In this document: piece by piece, positions 1-12,316 of the stretch | Layout of the letters: the number at the start of each line of letters is the position of its first letter | How positions within the stretch are numbered: the first letter of the stretch is position 1 | Assembly (NCBI GenBank): GCA_020002185.1 | Contig: CM034537.1 | Location: 71,275,585 to 71,339,584, forward strand | Origin: Paraescarpia echinospica | Lineage: Eukaryota; Annelida; Polychaeta; Sabellida; Siboglinidae | Direction of reading: 5' to 3' | DNA: 64,000 nucleotides | Program-made: the position numbers and the translations under genes | Notes under the pieces: model-generated | What the model was told of the DNA's origin: nothing | Databases searched by the model: none | The model's input: the letters and a program-made list of their open reading frames with translations, nothing else

Positions 1-3000
1 AACAGAGAGAGGAAGACCTAACATGAGATAGATGAGATCAGGGATACAACAGAGAGAGGAAGACCACACACGAAATGGATGAGATCAGGGATACAACAGA
101 GAGAGGAAGACCACACACGAGATGGATGAGATCAGGGATACAACAGGGAGAGGAAGACCACACACGAGATGGATGAGATCAGGGATACAACAGAGAAAGA
201 AAGACCACTGATGAGATGGATGAGATCAGGGATACAACAGAGAGAGAAAGACCAAACATGAGACGGATGACATCAGGAATACAACAAAGAGAGGAAGACC
301 ACACACGAGATGGATGAGATCAGGGATACAAGAGAGAGGAAGACCACACACGAAATGGATGAGATCAGGGATACAACAAAGAGAGGAAGACCACACACGA
401 GATGGATGAGATCAGGGATACAACAGAGACATGAAGATCACACACGAGATGGATGAGATCAGGGATACAACAGGGAGAGGAAGACGACACACGAGATGGA
501 TGAGATTAGGCTTACAACTGAGAGAGAAAGATCACTCATGAGATGGATGAGATCAGGAATACAACAGAGAGAGAAAGACCACACATAAGACGGACGACAT
601 TAGGAATACAACAAAGAGAGGAAGACCACACATGAGATGGATGAGATCCGGGATACAACAGAGAGATGAAGACCATACACGAGATGGATGAGACCAGGGA
701 TACAAGAGAGAGGAAGACCACACACGAGGTGGATGAGATCAGATATACAACAAAGAGAGGAAGACCACACACGAGATGGATGAGATCAGGGATACCAGAG
801 AGAGGAAGACGACACACGAGATGGATGAGATCAGGCAGGGATACAACAGAGACGGGAAGACCACACACGATATGGATGAGATCAGGGATACAACAGAGAG
901 AGGAAGACCATACACGAGATGGATGAGATCAGGGATACAAGAGAGAGGAAGACGACACACGAGATGGATGAGATCAGGGATACAAAAGAGAGAGGAAGAC
1001 CACAAACGAGATGGATGAGATCAGGGATACAAGAGAGAGGAAGACGACACACGAGATGGATGAGATCAGGCAGGAGTACAACCGAGAGAGGAAGACCACA
1101 TGTGAGATGGATGAGATCAGGGATACAACAAAGAGAGGAAGACCTAACATGAGATGGATGAGATCAGGGATACAACAGAGAGCGGAAGACCACACACGAG
1201 ATGGATGAGATCAGGGATACAACAGAGAGAGAAAGACCACACATGAGACGGATGACATCAGAAATACAACAAAGAGAGGAAGACCACACATGAGATGGAT
1301 GAGATCCGGGATACAACTGAGAGATGAAGACCACCCACGAGAAGGATGAGATCAGGGATACAAGAGAGATGAAGACGACACACGAGATGGTTGAGATAAG
1401 GCAGGGATACAACAGAGAGAGGAAGACCTAACATGAGATAGATGAGATCAGGGATACAACAGAGAGAGGAAGACCACACACGAAATGGATGAGATCAGGG
1501 ATACAACAGAGAGAGGAAGACCACACACGAGATGGATGAGATCAGGGATACAACAGGGAGAGGAAGACCACACACGAGATGGATGAGATCAGGGATACAA
1601 CAGAGAAAGAAAGACCACTGATGAGATGGATGAGATCAGGGATACAACAGAGAGAGAAAGACCAAACATGAGACGGATGACATCAGGAATACAACAAAGA
1701 GAGGAAGACCACACACGAGATGGATGAGATCAGGGATACAAGAGAGAGGAAGACCACACACGAAATGGATGAGATCAGGGATACAACAAAGAGAGGAAGA
1801 CCACACACGAGATGGATGAGATCAGGGATACAACAGAGACATGAAGATCACACACGAGATGGATGAGATCAGGGATACAACAGGGAGAGGAAGACGACAC
1901 ACGAGATGGATGAGATTAGGCTTACAACTGAGAGAGAAAGATCACTCATGAGATGGATGAGATCAGGAATACAACAGAGAGAGAAAGACCACACATAAGA
2001 CGGACGACATTAGGAATACAACAAAGAGAGGAAGACCACACATGAGATGGATGAGATCCGGGATACAACAGAGAGATGAAGACCATACACGAGATGGATG
2101 AGACCAGGGATACAAGAGAGAGGAAGACCACACACGAGGTGGATGAGATCAGATATACAACAAAGAGAGGAAGACCACACACGAGATGGATGAGATCAGG
2201 GATACCAGAGAGAGGAAGACGACACACGAGATGGATGAGATCAGGCAGGGATACAACAGAGACGGGAAGACCACACACGATATGGATGAGATCAGGGATA
2301 CAACAGAGAGAGGAAGACCATACACGAGATGGATGAGATCAGGGATACAAGAGAGAGGAAGACGACACACGAGATGGATGAGATCAGGGATACAAAAGAG
2401 AGAGGAAGACCACAAACGAGATGGATGAGATCAGGGATACAAGAGAGAGGAAGACGACACACGAGATGGATGAGATCAGGCAGGAGTACAACCGAGAGAG
2501 GAAGACCACATGTGAGATGGATGAGATCAGGGATACAACAAAGAGAGGAAGACCTAACATGAGATGGATGAGATCAGGGATACAACAGAGAGCGGAAGAC
2601 CACACACGAGATGGATGAGATCAGGGATACAACAGAGAGAGAAAGACCACACATGAGACGGATGACATCAGAAATACAACAAAGAGAGGAAGACCACACA
2701 TGAGATGGATGAGATCCGGGATACAACTGAGAGATGAAGACCACCCACGAGAAGGATGAGATCAGGGATACAAGAGAGATGAAGACGACACACGAGATGG
2801 TTGAGATAAGGCAGGGATACAACAGAGAGAGGAAGACCTAACATGAGATAGATGAGATCAGGGATACAACAGAGAGAGGAAGACCACACACGAAATGGAT
2901 GAGATCAGGGATACAACAGAGAGAGGAAGACCACACACGAGATGGATGAGATCAGGGATACAACAGGGAGAGGAAGACCACACACGAGATGGATGAGATC

Positions 3001-4036
3001 AGGGATACAACAGAGAAAGAAAGACCACTGATGAGATGGATGAGATCAGGGATACAACAGAGAGAGAAAGACCAAACATGAGACGGATGACATCAGGAAT
3101 ACAACAAAGAGAGGAAGACCACACACGAGATGGATGAGATCAGGGATACAAGAGAGAGGAAGACCACACACGAAATGGATGAGATCAGGGATACAACAAA
3201 GAGAGGAAGACCACACACGAGATGGATGAGATCAGGGATACAACAGAGACATGAAGATCACACACGAGATGGATGAGATCAGGGATACAACAGGGAGAGG
3301 AAGACGACACACGAGATGGATGAGATTAGGCTTACAACTGAGAGAGAAAGATCACTCATGAGATGGATGAGATCAGGAATACAACAGAGAGAGAAAGACC
3401 ACACATAAGACGGACGACATTAGGAATACAACAAAGAGAGGAAGACCACACATGAGATGGATGAGATCCGGGATACAACAGAGAGATGAAGACCATACAC
3501 GAGATGGATGAGACCAGGGATACAAGAGAGAGGAAGACCACACACGAGGTGGATGAGATCAGATATACAACAAAGAGAGGAAGACCACACACGAGATGGA
3601 TGAGATCAGGGATACCAGAGAGAGGAAGACGACACACGAGATGGATGAGATCAGGCAGGGATACAACAGAGACGGGAAGACCACACACGATATGGATGAG
3701 ATCAGGGATACAACAGAGAGAGGAAGACCATACACGAGATGGATGAGATCAGGGATACAAGAGAGAGGAAGACGACACACGAGATGGATGAGATCAGGGA
3801 TACAAAAGAGAGAGGAAGACCACAAACGAGATGGATGAGATCAGGGATACAAGAGAGAGGAAGACGACACACGAGATGGATGAGATCAGGCAGGGATACA
3901 ACAGAGAGAGGAAGACCACATGTGAGATGGATGAGATCAGATATACAACAAAGAGAGGAAGACCACACACGAGATGGATGAGATCAGGGATACAACAGAG
4001 AGAGGGAGACCACACACGAGATGGATGAGATCAGGG
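1..4036. repeat. Minisatellite array 1, 47-bp unit with 1,410-bp higher-order repeat
   Basis: The unit is about 47 bp (core GATGAGATCAGGGATACAAC, then a purine-rich GAGAGAGGAAGACC stretch) with 44-47 bp variants. Variant units recur in the same order every 1,410 bp, about 30 units: positions 1, 1411 and 2821 start three copies. I saw no difference between the first two; the third matches to about 3892 and then changes. Because 47 is not a multiple of 3, open frames run through it on both strands, but they are repeat translations (MDEIRDTTERGRPH type), not genes. The array is cut at 4036 by an L2 LINE and resumes at 10705. Confidence 0.95.
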
Positions 4037-4264
4037 ATTATTTATTATTATTATACCGAACTTATAAAGCGCTCTTTTCATACATAAAAACCTGCTCAAA
4101 AGCGCTGTACACAATGAATAGAATAATCATAGAGAGTAAAAACAAAGCATAAAACGATAGCATGATAAACAAAATAATTTTTTTTTTTTAGAAGACTGGG
4201 TATAATAAAATGAATATATATATATATATTGTTTTAAAATGTAAGAAAAACTGACTAGAAAGAG

Positions 4265-4768
4265 TTAAGCACCAAAAACTGCTAGAAACAAATGTGTTTT
4301 TAGCAGCTTCTTGAAAGTTTTCAGTGTTTTTGCTTCACGAATGTGAACCGGTAGCGCATTCCACAACTTGGCTGCTGTACACTGAAATCTTCTGTCGCCG
4401 TATGTAACTGTTCTAGCCCTTGGAACTTCTAGTGTCACTGAATCCATGGATCGTAACATTCTTCTTGGTTGGTACAATTTCAGCATGTCCGATATATATC
4501 CTGGAGCCTGTCCATGTAGGGCTTTATATGTGTGCATCAGGATTTTAAATTGCACACGATAGTTAACAGGTAACCAGTGCAGATTGTTCAACACTGGTGT
4601 GATGTGGCTGTAGCGTGATGTTCTGGTGACAATCCGTGCCGCGGTGTTCTGTACACGTTGTAACTTGTTAATTGATGTCTGGTACAGTCCACTGAGCAGA
4701 GCGTTACAATAGTCTAGACGTGATGTTACAAGCCCGTTGACTAGTGATTGAGTGGCATCATTTGTGAG
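4265..4768 (-). pseudogene. L2-1 ORF2, C-terminal part of reverse transcriptase
   Basis: The frame reads VTSRLDYCNALLSGLY, LQRVQNTAARIVT, HWLPVNYRVQFKI and AAKLWNALPVHIR and ends with a stop at 4265. These are the conserved motifs of the RT C-terminal region in L2/CR1 LINEs. It is the exact continuation of the frame that breaks off at about 7583: joined across the CR1 insertion it reads RRYLT-NDATQSL. It has no internal stop. Confidence 0.85.
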
Positions 4769-4770
4769 AT
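4763..4770. repeat. Target-site duplication (left copy) of CR1-1
   Basis: TGTGAGAT here is repeated at 7583-7590 on the other side of the CR1 insertion. In the L2 frame it encodes the codons around the Leu-Thr where the ORF is interrupted. Confidence 0.75.
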
Positions 4771-4790
4771 TTAACAAGATCTAACAAGAT

Positions 4791-4819
4791 TGCCATCCAG
4801 AAAATTACTCTGGATGGCA
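4791..4819 (-). other. CR1 3' terminal hairpin (copy 1)
   Basis: TGCCATCCAGA (4791-4801) pairs with TCTGGATGGCA (4809-4819), a perfect 11-bp stem with a 7-nt loop, just before the 3' tail repeats. The same structure is at 12596-12625 and 48676-48704, and a decayed version is near 60717-60750. In CR1/L2 families the 3' end is where the reverse transcriptase recognises its RNA; that role here is inferred. Confidence 0.7.
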
Positions 4820-4867
4820 GGTGGACAAGGAAGCCTTTTGGCTTATCGAGAGTCCAATACTTTTTAT

Positions 4868-7507
4868 CTACATGTATCCCGCCTTTTTAAGGTGTGTGTC
4901 GATTTTATTTTTAAACATATTCACGCTACTAGCACCAACACAATCAGGAGATAATCTGTTCCATTCATTTACAGTCCTTTGTGAGAATGAGAACTTTCTT
5001 ATATCTAATCTACACTGCTCCTTTACTAATGTAGCTTCATGTCCTCTGGTCCTTCTATTTTTCTTAACTGAGAAAAAAATGTTTCTATCAATATTTTCAT
5101 AACCATTCAATATTTTAAACACTTCTATGTGATCTCCTCTCAATCTCCTGGTCTCTAATGTTGTTAAACCACATTCTTTTAGGCGTATTTCGTAACTAAG
5201 ATCCCTCAGATTTGGTATCATTTTAGTCGCTCTCCTCTGTACTCTTTCTAGCATATCTATGTCCTTCTTGCGATATGGCCTCCATGCTTGTATACAATAT
5301 TCTAAATGAGGCCTCACTATTGTTTTGTACAGCGGTACTATTAATTCTTTTTTCTTATACGCTATATTTCGCCTAATTAATCCAAGGATTTGATTTCCCT
5401 TTGACGCTGCAATTCCGCACTGCTCTGAAACCTTCATATCAGCACTAATGGTTAACCCCAAGTCCTTTTCTTTTACAGTAGTACTTAGAACAGTACCCCC
5501 CATTTTATATTTTACCTCTTCATTCCCATGACCTGTGTGGAGGCATTTACATTTCCCAAAATTGAACAGCATTTGCCACTTTTCAGACCATTTGATCAAC
5601 CTATCAAGATCATCTTGTAAATGCTGTCTGTCTCCATCACTTTTAATCCTTCTAAACACTTTTGTATCATCCGCAAATTTTAACACCTTACTTGTTATAT
5701 CATCGTCCAAATCGTTGATATATATTAAGAATAATATAGGTCCTAGTACTGATCCCTGTGGTACCCCACTCAATACCGATTTCCAGTTTGAAGCCTCCCC
5801 ATCAACTACTACACGTTGTCTTCTGTCATTCAGCCATTTTTCTATCCAGTTTATTATACCATTTCCTATGCCATGGGCCTTTAGCTTAAGGAGTAATCTT
5901 TGATGTGGTACTTTGTCGAAAGCTTTTTGAAAATCTAAATAGATGATATCTACTGGTGATCCCTCATCTACCCACCTAGTGATGTCTTCCAAAAAACATA
6001 ACATATTTGTTAAGCATGACCTCGCTTTTAAAAACCCATGTTGAGATGGGTTTATCAAGTTATGTTTAACAAGAAAATCCACCATGTGATCTTTAATTAG
6101 TCTTTCTAATAATTTGCAAATCACTGATGTTAAACTCACTGGTCTATAGTTCTCTGACTTATTTCTCGAACCTTTTTTAAATAACGGTATAATGTTTGCC
6201 TCTTTCCATTCTAAAGGAACCACTCCCTCTTCTAATGACAAATTGAAAACTGTTGCAAGCGGTACACTAATTTGTTCTACAATTTCCAATAGTAGTTTGG
6301 GCGGAATCCCGTCCACTCCAGGTGATTTATTATCCTTCATAGCCCTTATTTTCTTAGCTACCATTTCCGAGGTTACAACTAACTGTCCTAAATAGTCTGA
6401 ATCTGCCCCCTTGAACTTAGCCTCTGGTACTGGCAGTGAACTAATATCTTCCCTGGTAAACACTGAACTAAAATACTCATTCAGGTCTTCTGCCATTAAG
6501 AATCCCTCTGATATTGTATTTCCAGCACTATCTTCTAGAGGACCGACCTTATCCTGAACTTTCTGTTTGCTTCGAATATACGCATAAAAACTCTTACTGT
6601 CATGTTTTATATTACTAGCTAATTTTTTTTCATAGCTTCTCTTTGAATTTCTAATTTCAGCTGTAGCTTGATTAAGTGCTTCTTTATAAATGTTGTAGTC
6701 TTCATCATTTCCAGTACATCTATATGACTTCCACATCATTTGTTTATACTTAATTTTTCTAATGGCTTCTTTCGATAAGTGTTTCTTTTTAGACCGTTTC
6801 CCTTGTTTTTTGAAAGGTACAAATTTATCGACTATGCACTTAATTTCACTATTTAAGATATTCCAGCATTCGGATGCTGTCTTATTCTTCAGTGTGTTAT
6901 TCCAGTCTATCTTTCCTAAATATTTCCTCATGTCCTTATACCTTCCTTTGTGGAAATTTCTCCTATACTGCTTTTTACTATTCCTTTCTGATTTTACTTT
7001 GATGGTAAAATGTATCTGGTTGTGATCACTACTCCCCAGTGGCTCACATATCTTGACATTGTCAACTAATTCTTTCTGTGAGGACAAAACTAAGTCTAAC
7101 ACATTCTCTCCCCTGGTTGGTTCTAGCACATGTTGAGAAAGGAAACTATCTTGTACTAAAACTAAAAACTTGTGGTCCTCACTCCCCATACTCTGTAGAG
7201 ATTTCCATTGTATATGCCCATGGTTAAAGTCCCCCATAATAATACAGTTCCGTTTGCTTACTTCCCTTATAGCGTTTTGTATTTTTTCATTCTCTTCTAT
7301 GCTTATGTTTGGACTTCGATAAACTAACCCAACTGTTAAAGTTGAGTTTCCTGTAACTATGTTACACCAAACAGCTTCTTCGCAATCTGCTTCTCTTTCT
7401 AATTTTATTTCATAAGCCTGGATAGATTCTTTAATATATAAAATAACTCCACCTCCCTTTCTTCCTATTCTATCTTTCCTAAACATTACATATCCTGTTA
7501 GTCCCAA
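4868..7507 (-). CDS. CR1-1 ORF2: endonuclease (partial) and reverse transcriptase
   Basis: This is a single open frame of 879 codons without a stop, which marks a young copy. In order it has the C-terminal half of an APE-type endonuclease (GGGVILYIKES, VGLVYRSPN, IIMGDFNHGH, LGSSDHNQIHF), a basic linker, then RT motifs (NYRPVSLTSV, YLDFQKAFDKVPH, GVPQGSVLGP, FADDTKVF), the thumb and C-terminal motifs (RPHLEYCIQAW, LERVQRRATKMI, TVNEWNRLS). The frame stays open to the 5' truncation, so the first Met is internal and the N-terminal endonuclease residues are missing. It is an enzyme fragment of a retrotransposon, not a host gene. Confidence 0.9.
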   Translation of the reverse strand: MGLTGYVMFRKDRIGRKGGGVILYIKESIQAYEIKLEREADCEEAVWCNIVTGNSTLTVGLVYRSPNISIEENEKIQNAIREVSKRNCIIMGDFNHGHIQWKSLQSMGSEDHKFLVLVQDSFLSQHVLEPTRGENVLDLVLSSQKELVDNVKICEPLGSSDHNQIHFTIKVKSERNSKKQYRRNFHKGRYKDMRKYLGKIDWNNTLKNKTASECWNILNSEIKCIVDKFVPFKKQGKRSKKKHLSKEAIRKIKYKQMMWKSYRCTGNDEDYNIYKEALNQATAEIRNSKRSYEKKLASNIKHDSKSFYAYIRSKQKVQDKVGPLEDSAGNTISEGFLMAEDLNEYFSSVFTREDISSLPVPEAKFKGADSDYLGQLVVTSEMVAKKIRAMKDNKSPGVDGIPPKLLLEIVEQISVPLATVFNLSLEEGVVPLEWKEANIIPLFKKGSRNKSENYRPVSLTSVICKLLERLIKDHMVDFLVKHNLINPSQHGFLKARSCLTNMLCFLEDITRWVDEGSPVDIIYLDFQKAFDKVPHQRLLLKLKAHGIGNGIINWIEKWLNDRRQRVVVDGEASNWKSVLSGVPQGSVLGPILFLIYINDLDDDITSKVLKFADDTKVFRRIKSDGDRQHLQDDLDRLIKWSEKWQMLFNFGKCKCLHTGHGNEEVKYKMGGTVLSTTVKEKDLGLTISADMKVSEQCGIAASKGNQILGLIRRNIAYKKKELIVPLYKTIVRPHLEYCIQAWRPYRKKDIDMLERVQRRATKMIPNLRDLSYEIRLKECGLTTLETRRLRGDHIEVFKILNGYENIDRNIFFSVKKNRRTRGHEATLVKEQCRLDIRKFSFSQRTVNEWNRLSPDCVGASSVNMFKNKIDTHLKKAGYM

Positions 7508-7549
7508 TTCGGCATCTGATATATCAGTGGTGGCCCACGATTCGGTTAT

Positions 7550-7588
7550 ACCTATTATGTGAGGGTCAAACGTAACCTATTATGTGAG
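7550..7588. repeat. 14-bp direct repeat at the CR1-1 5' junction
   Basis: ACCTATTATGTGAG occurs at 7550-7563 (inside CR1) and again at 7575-7588 (between the CR1 and L2 flank). The related CR1 copy at 15.3 kb has it only once, so the second copy arose at insertion. Confidence 0.7.
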
Positions 7589-10446
7589 ATAACGCCTAAT
7601 GTGCCCAATGTTGCGGAGGTGATAATATCCAGACCTGCAGACACTGTTCAAATGTTGTTCCATGTTCATGGCAGAGTCGAAGATAACACCCAGGTTTTCG
7701 ACACTGTTCACTGATGTAATGGCAGTGTCGCCAACACGCACAGTAACGTTTTCCATCTGCTTGGCATTATGTTTGGATGTGAACAACACAACCTCAGTCT
7801 TTTCACTATTCAGTTTTAGCATGTTTGCGTGCATCCATCTTTCAATGTCCGTGAGGCACCTCTCAATGAGTTCCAGGGATTCTGTTTGGGCTGCACCGTC
7901 CTTCGGCTTGAACGAGATGTACAACTGGGTGTCATCCGCATAGAAGTGATAACACAGTCCATACCGACGGATAATGGCTCCTAGTGGTTTTGAGTACATG
8001 GTGTATTTCTTTGGGCCGAGTACCGAGCCTTGTGGTACACCATGTTCCAGGAGAACTGGATTGGAGTGCTCACCATCTATGACCACTACCTGGTAACGGT
8101 CGTGGAGATACGATGCTATCCAGCCGAGAGCAGCTCCGGAGATTCCGAATAAGTTCTCAAAACGATTCAACAGAATTCCGTGATCGAGAGTATCGAACGC
8201 AGCCGACAGATCGAGCATGACCAACACTGTGACACAACCATTATCCAGAGACTCGAGGATATCGCTTTGTACCTTGAGGAGCGCCGTCTCGGTCGAGTGA
8301 GATCTACGGTAGGCTGACTGAAGCTCCTCGTGAAGACCATTGCTCACCAGGTGGCGCTCAATCCGTGTATCTACAACCTTCTCTAACACCTTAGCAATGA
8401 AAGGAAGGTTGGACACAGGTCTGTAGTGTTTCAGGATGTCTGGATCGAGTGTTGATTTCTTGAGTAGTGGTCGTATATGAGCACACTTGAATGCACGAGG
8501 CACACAGCTACTATTCATAGAGGCGTTGACAATCGCGGTGATAATAGGGAGTAGCTCATCTACACACAACTTTAGAAGCCATGTGGGCACCGGATCGAGG
8601 TCGCAGGATTTATCAGGTGATTTCAGGATGAAGGTCTTCACTTCACCATCAGATGCGCGAGTAAACCTATCCAGTGGTGTAGTTACAGATGAGGCGTCAA
8701 CCTCCAGGTCAACACCATGCACCTGGTCCGTCTGGAGGCCACGTCGGATGTTTTGTATCTTCTCCATAAAGAAAGAGCTAAACATCTCAGTTAGTTTAAT
8801 GGGAGACGCCGTTTGAGGAAGAGATGGAGACCCCCTTTCACCAAGCAGGTGTTTCGCCACTTTGTAGATGCCCTTCTGGTCATGGGTGCAGGCAGTGATC
8901 TTTTCCGAATAGTATGCTATCCTGGTTTGTTTTATGAGTTTGTTCACCACAACACATTGGTCTCTATATATCTGGTGGTTAACAGTCAGGCGATTCTTCT
9001 GCCATCGTCGTTCCAGCTTCCGTCGGAGATGTTTAGCCTGATGTAATTCATCAGTGTACCATGGACAATCTGGATGTTGGGTGATTGTTTTAATACGAAG
9101 TGGTGCGTGCTTATCAATGAGTGATGTGAGTCCTTCATTAAAAGCACTCACCAAACCATCCACATCACCATCCGTAGTTTGTAACATGGGGGAAGCCACA
9201 ATGTCCTGCTTAAAAGCTTCCACGTCTATGGCACGTAGCTTCCTAAAGGAAACAGTCTTCTGTATGGGAACAGGTTTGGTAAGGGTCGTGGTGAAACCGA
9301 CAGCGAAGTGGTCACGTGTAAGTTTCCCAAGGTGGTCACAAAGTCCGGGGTCGGTGATGGTGATGTCAGATACGATGTGACTGGAGTCTCTGCTGATCAC
9401 GACGTCCAATGTATGGCCGAGCACATGGGTCGGTTCATGTACATGTTGTAGGCCACACGCTTTGATTGTATCCATAAATTGCTGAGCATTACGATCACTT
9501 TCGACATCAACGTGAAAGTTAAGGTCTCCAACTATCAGAATCTCCTTGTCGTGGGTAGCGTAGCTGGCGAGAAATGTAGACCACTGTTCTAAGAATTGGG
9601 GAATGGTCAGGCCATTATGCTTTGATGGTGGGGTCGATACACCACGGCCAGACGCACAGTTGTGTCACCCGTATCTAGTTCACAATCCATGTGTTCAAAG
9701 TTTGTGTAGTCGCCCGTGGTACTGGAGCCTTGGAGGCGGAATGATATGGCAGACTTATAAAGCAATGCCACACCACCTCCATTTCTACAGCCGGGACGGG
9801 GTACAAGTTTCATGGCATACCCAGAAGGGACCAATTCACCAATGCATTTCTTGTCTACGGAAGTCCCCAGCCATGTCTCTGTGAGAGCAACAACATCATA
9901 GTCCTGTGTAATAATGTAGTCGCTTAGAGACAAAGCCTTGATCTTGATGGATCTTGGATTCAGGCAACATACCCGAAGATACTTCTTCGCAGGTTGTACA
10001 TGCACATAGTCACATTTAATCTTCACCAAATTGTTCTTGTTTACACTTAATGCACTAGTGATCTGACCATGACCATGGGCACTGAATTGTTTATGTTGAC
10101 ATGCACTTGCTCCACTTCTAGGAATAGTCCTCACAGTACTGTTATGGTGTGTTGGTGGTGGTCGATGACCGACCACAGTAGATATCCGTATCTGTATTGC
10201 GCAACTCTGGCCACAGTCCGTCGCTAGGCCATTATTGTTCGTGCTAGTGGGCGGCATTACCTTTGACCGCGACCATTGTCTTTGACCACCTCTGGTCCCC
10301 CTGTGGGTCGGCCTAGCATTGCAGATGCCCAATTGTCTTAAGTCGCAGAACACAGACTTGGTCACACGCGTGACAGATTTAGAGGCATGTTGCAATAGTT
10401 GTCTCAGCTGATAGCTTGAATACACGATCACCATGGTGATCGTCAC
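7583..10446 (-). pseudogene. L2-1 ORF2, endonuclease and most of the reverse transcriptase
   Basis: The N-terminal part (10446 to 9607) has endonuclease motifs: NPRSI, ALTETWLG, GGGVALLYKS and AVVYRP. The frame then shifts by one base at about 9625-9630, where a run of C appears one short; after that GDLNFHVD and the RT domain follow (HYRPVSNLPF, SAAFDTLDH, GVPQGSVLGP, FYADDTQLYI) up to HIRRYLT, where CR1-1 is inserted. Apart from this single-base shift and the nested insertion the ORF is intact. The region before NPRSI (to 10446) is low in recognisable motifs and the true start is uncertain. Confidence 0.85.
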
Positions 10447-10647
10447 AGTTCGCTGGAGATGGCACTACAACTGCAGAGTACTGTCTTATAAAAGCACTAA
10501 AATCCGGAAAGATAAAATATCCGCGTTGAAACTGATGACGTTACAGTCATACGTATACGTTCACAATCAAACTAGGTGTATAATTAATGTTCAATACACC
10601 GTATAGTTTGCAATAATGTCAATACACCTCGATAGCGTTACACGTGG

Positions 10648-10710
10648 CAGCTGCACAAGCGCACACTATCTATGATATAACAGCTGCACAAGCGCACACT
10701 ATCTATGATA
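10648..10710. repeat. 33-bp tandem direct repeat at the L2-1 5' end
   Basis: The 30-bp segment starting CAGCTGCACAAGCG and ending CTATCTATGATA occurs at 10648-10677 and 10681-10710, just before the minisatellite resumes. Short tandem units at 5' ends are common in LINE 5' UTRs; an alternative is slippage at insertion. Confidence 0.7.
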
Positions 10711-12316
10711 CAACAGAGAGAGGAAGACCACACACGATATGGATGAGATCAGGGATACAACAGAGAGAGAAAGACCATTCATGAGATGGATGAGATCAGG
10801 GATACAACAGAGAGAGAAAGACCACACATGAGACGGATGACATCAGGAATACAACAAAGAGAGGAAGACCACACATCAGATGGATGAGATCCGGGATACA
10901 ACAGAGAGATGAAGACCACACACGAGATGGATGAGATCAGGGATACAAGAGAGAGAGGAAGACAACACACGAGATGGATGAGATCAGGGATACAACAAAG
11001 AGAGGAAGACCACACACGAGATGGATGAGATCAGGGATACAACAGAGACAGGAAGACCACACACGAGATGGATGAGATCAGGGATACAACAGAGAGAGGA
11101 AGACGACACACGAGATGGATGAGATCAGGGTTACAACAGAGAGAGAAAGATAACTCATGAGATGGATGAGATCAGGGATACAACAGAGAGAGAAAGACCA
11201 CACATGAGACGGATGACATGAGGAATACAACAAAGAGAGGAAGACCACACATGAGATGGATGAGATCCGGGATACAACAGAGAGATGAAGACCACACACG
11301 AGATGGATGAGATCAGGGATACAAGAGAGAGGAAGACCACACACGAGATGGATGAGATCAGATATACAACAAAGAGAGGAAGACCAAACACGATGGATGA
11401 GATCAGGGATACAACAGAGACAGGAAGACCACACACGAGATGGATGAGATCAGGGATACCAGAGAGAGGAAGACGACACACGAGATGGATGAGATCAGGC
11501 AGGGATACAACAGAGCGAGGAAGACCACATGTGAGATGGATGAGATCAGGGATACAACAAAGAGAGGAAGACCTAACATGAGATGGATGAGATCAGGGAT
11601 ACAACAGAGAGAGGAAGACCACGCACGAAATGGATGAGATCAGGGATACAACAAAGGGAGGAAGACCACACACGAGATGGATGAGATCAGGGATACAACA
11701 GAGAGAGAGGAAGACCACACACGAGATGGATGAGATCACGGATACAACAAAGAGAGAAATCCCACTCATGAGATGGATGAGATCAGGGATACAACAGAGA
11801 GAGAAAGACCACACATGAGACGGATGACATCAGGAATACCACAAAGAGAGGAAGACCACACATCAGATGGATGAGATCCGGGATACAACATAGATATGAA
11901 GACCACACACGAGATGGATGAGATCAGGGATACAAGAGAGAGAAGACCACACACGAGATGGATGAGATCAGATATACAACAAAGAGAGGAAGACCACACA
12001 CCAGATGGATGAGATCAAGGATACAACAGAGACAGGAAGACCACACACGAGATGGATGAGATCAGGGATACAAGAGAGAGGAAGACGACACACGAGATGG
12101 ATGAGATCAGGCAGGGATACAACACAGAGAGGAAGACCACATGTGAGATGGATGAGATCAGGGATACAACAAAGAGAGGAAAACCTAACACGAGATGGAT
12201 GAGATCAGGGATACAACAGAGAGAGGAAGACCACACACGAAATGGATGAGATCAGGGATACAACAGAGAGAGGAAGACCACACACGATATGGATGAGATC
12301 AGGATACAACAGAGAT

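Larger units (their letters stand above)
4771..7582 (-). mobile_element. CR1 LINE (CR1-1), 5'-truncated, nested in L2-1
   Basis: The 3' end is at 4771, with tail copies of TTAACAAGATC and an inverted repeat at 4791-4819. The 5' end breaks off inside the endonuclease domain at about 7569. It is flanked by an 8-bp target-site duplication (4763-4770, 7583-7590). The protein is typical of CR1 in both the endonuclease (GDFNHGHIQW, SSDHNQIHF) and the RT (GVPQGSVLGP, FADDTKVF). ORF1 is absent because of the truncation. Confidence 0.9.
4037..10704 (-). mobile_element. L2-type LINE (L2-1), split by a CR1 insertion
   Basis: This is a non-LTR retrotransposon on the minus strand. Its 3' end is the TTATTATTATTA tail at 4037-4053, next to GCGCTTTATAAG on the minus strand. 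ORF2 runs from about 10446 to 4265 and is interrupted at 4771-7582 by CR1-1. Joining minisatellite position 4036 to 10705 restores an uninterrupted unit (GATCAGGGAT + ACAACAGAG), so the LINE landed in the array. The 5' end carries a 33-bp direct repeat (10648-10710). The RT motifs HYRPVSNLPF, LLDLSAAFDTLDH, GVPQGSVLGP and YADDTQLY are those of the L2/CR1 group. Confidence 0.85.

Noticed and set aside
1..4028. Overlapping open frames on both strands (MDEIRDTTERGRPH type) as a repeat-protein gene family
   Set aside because: They are translations of the 47-bp minisatellite; the frame rotates with each unit, both strands are open, and there is no start context, splice signal or stable protein period.
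1..4036. CRISPR-like array
   Set aside because: Units are contiguous variants of one 47-bp sequence with no unique spacers, in an animal genome.
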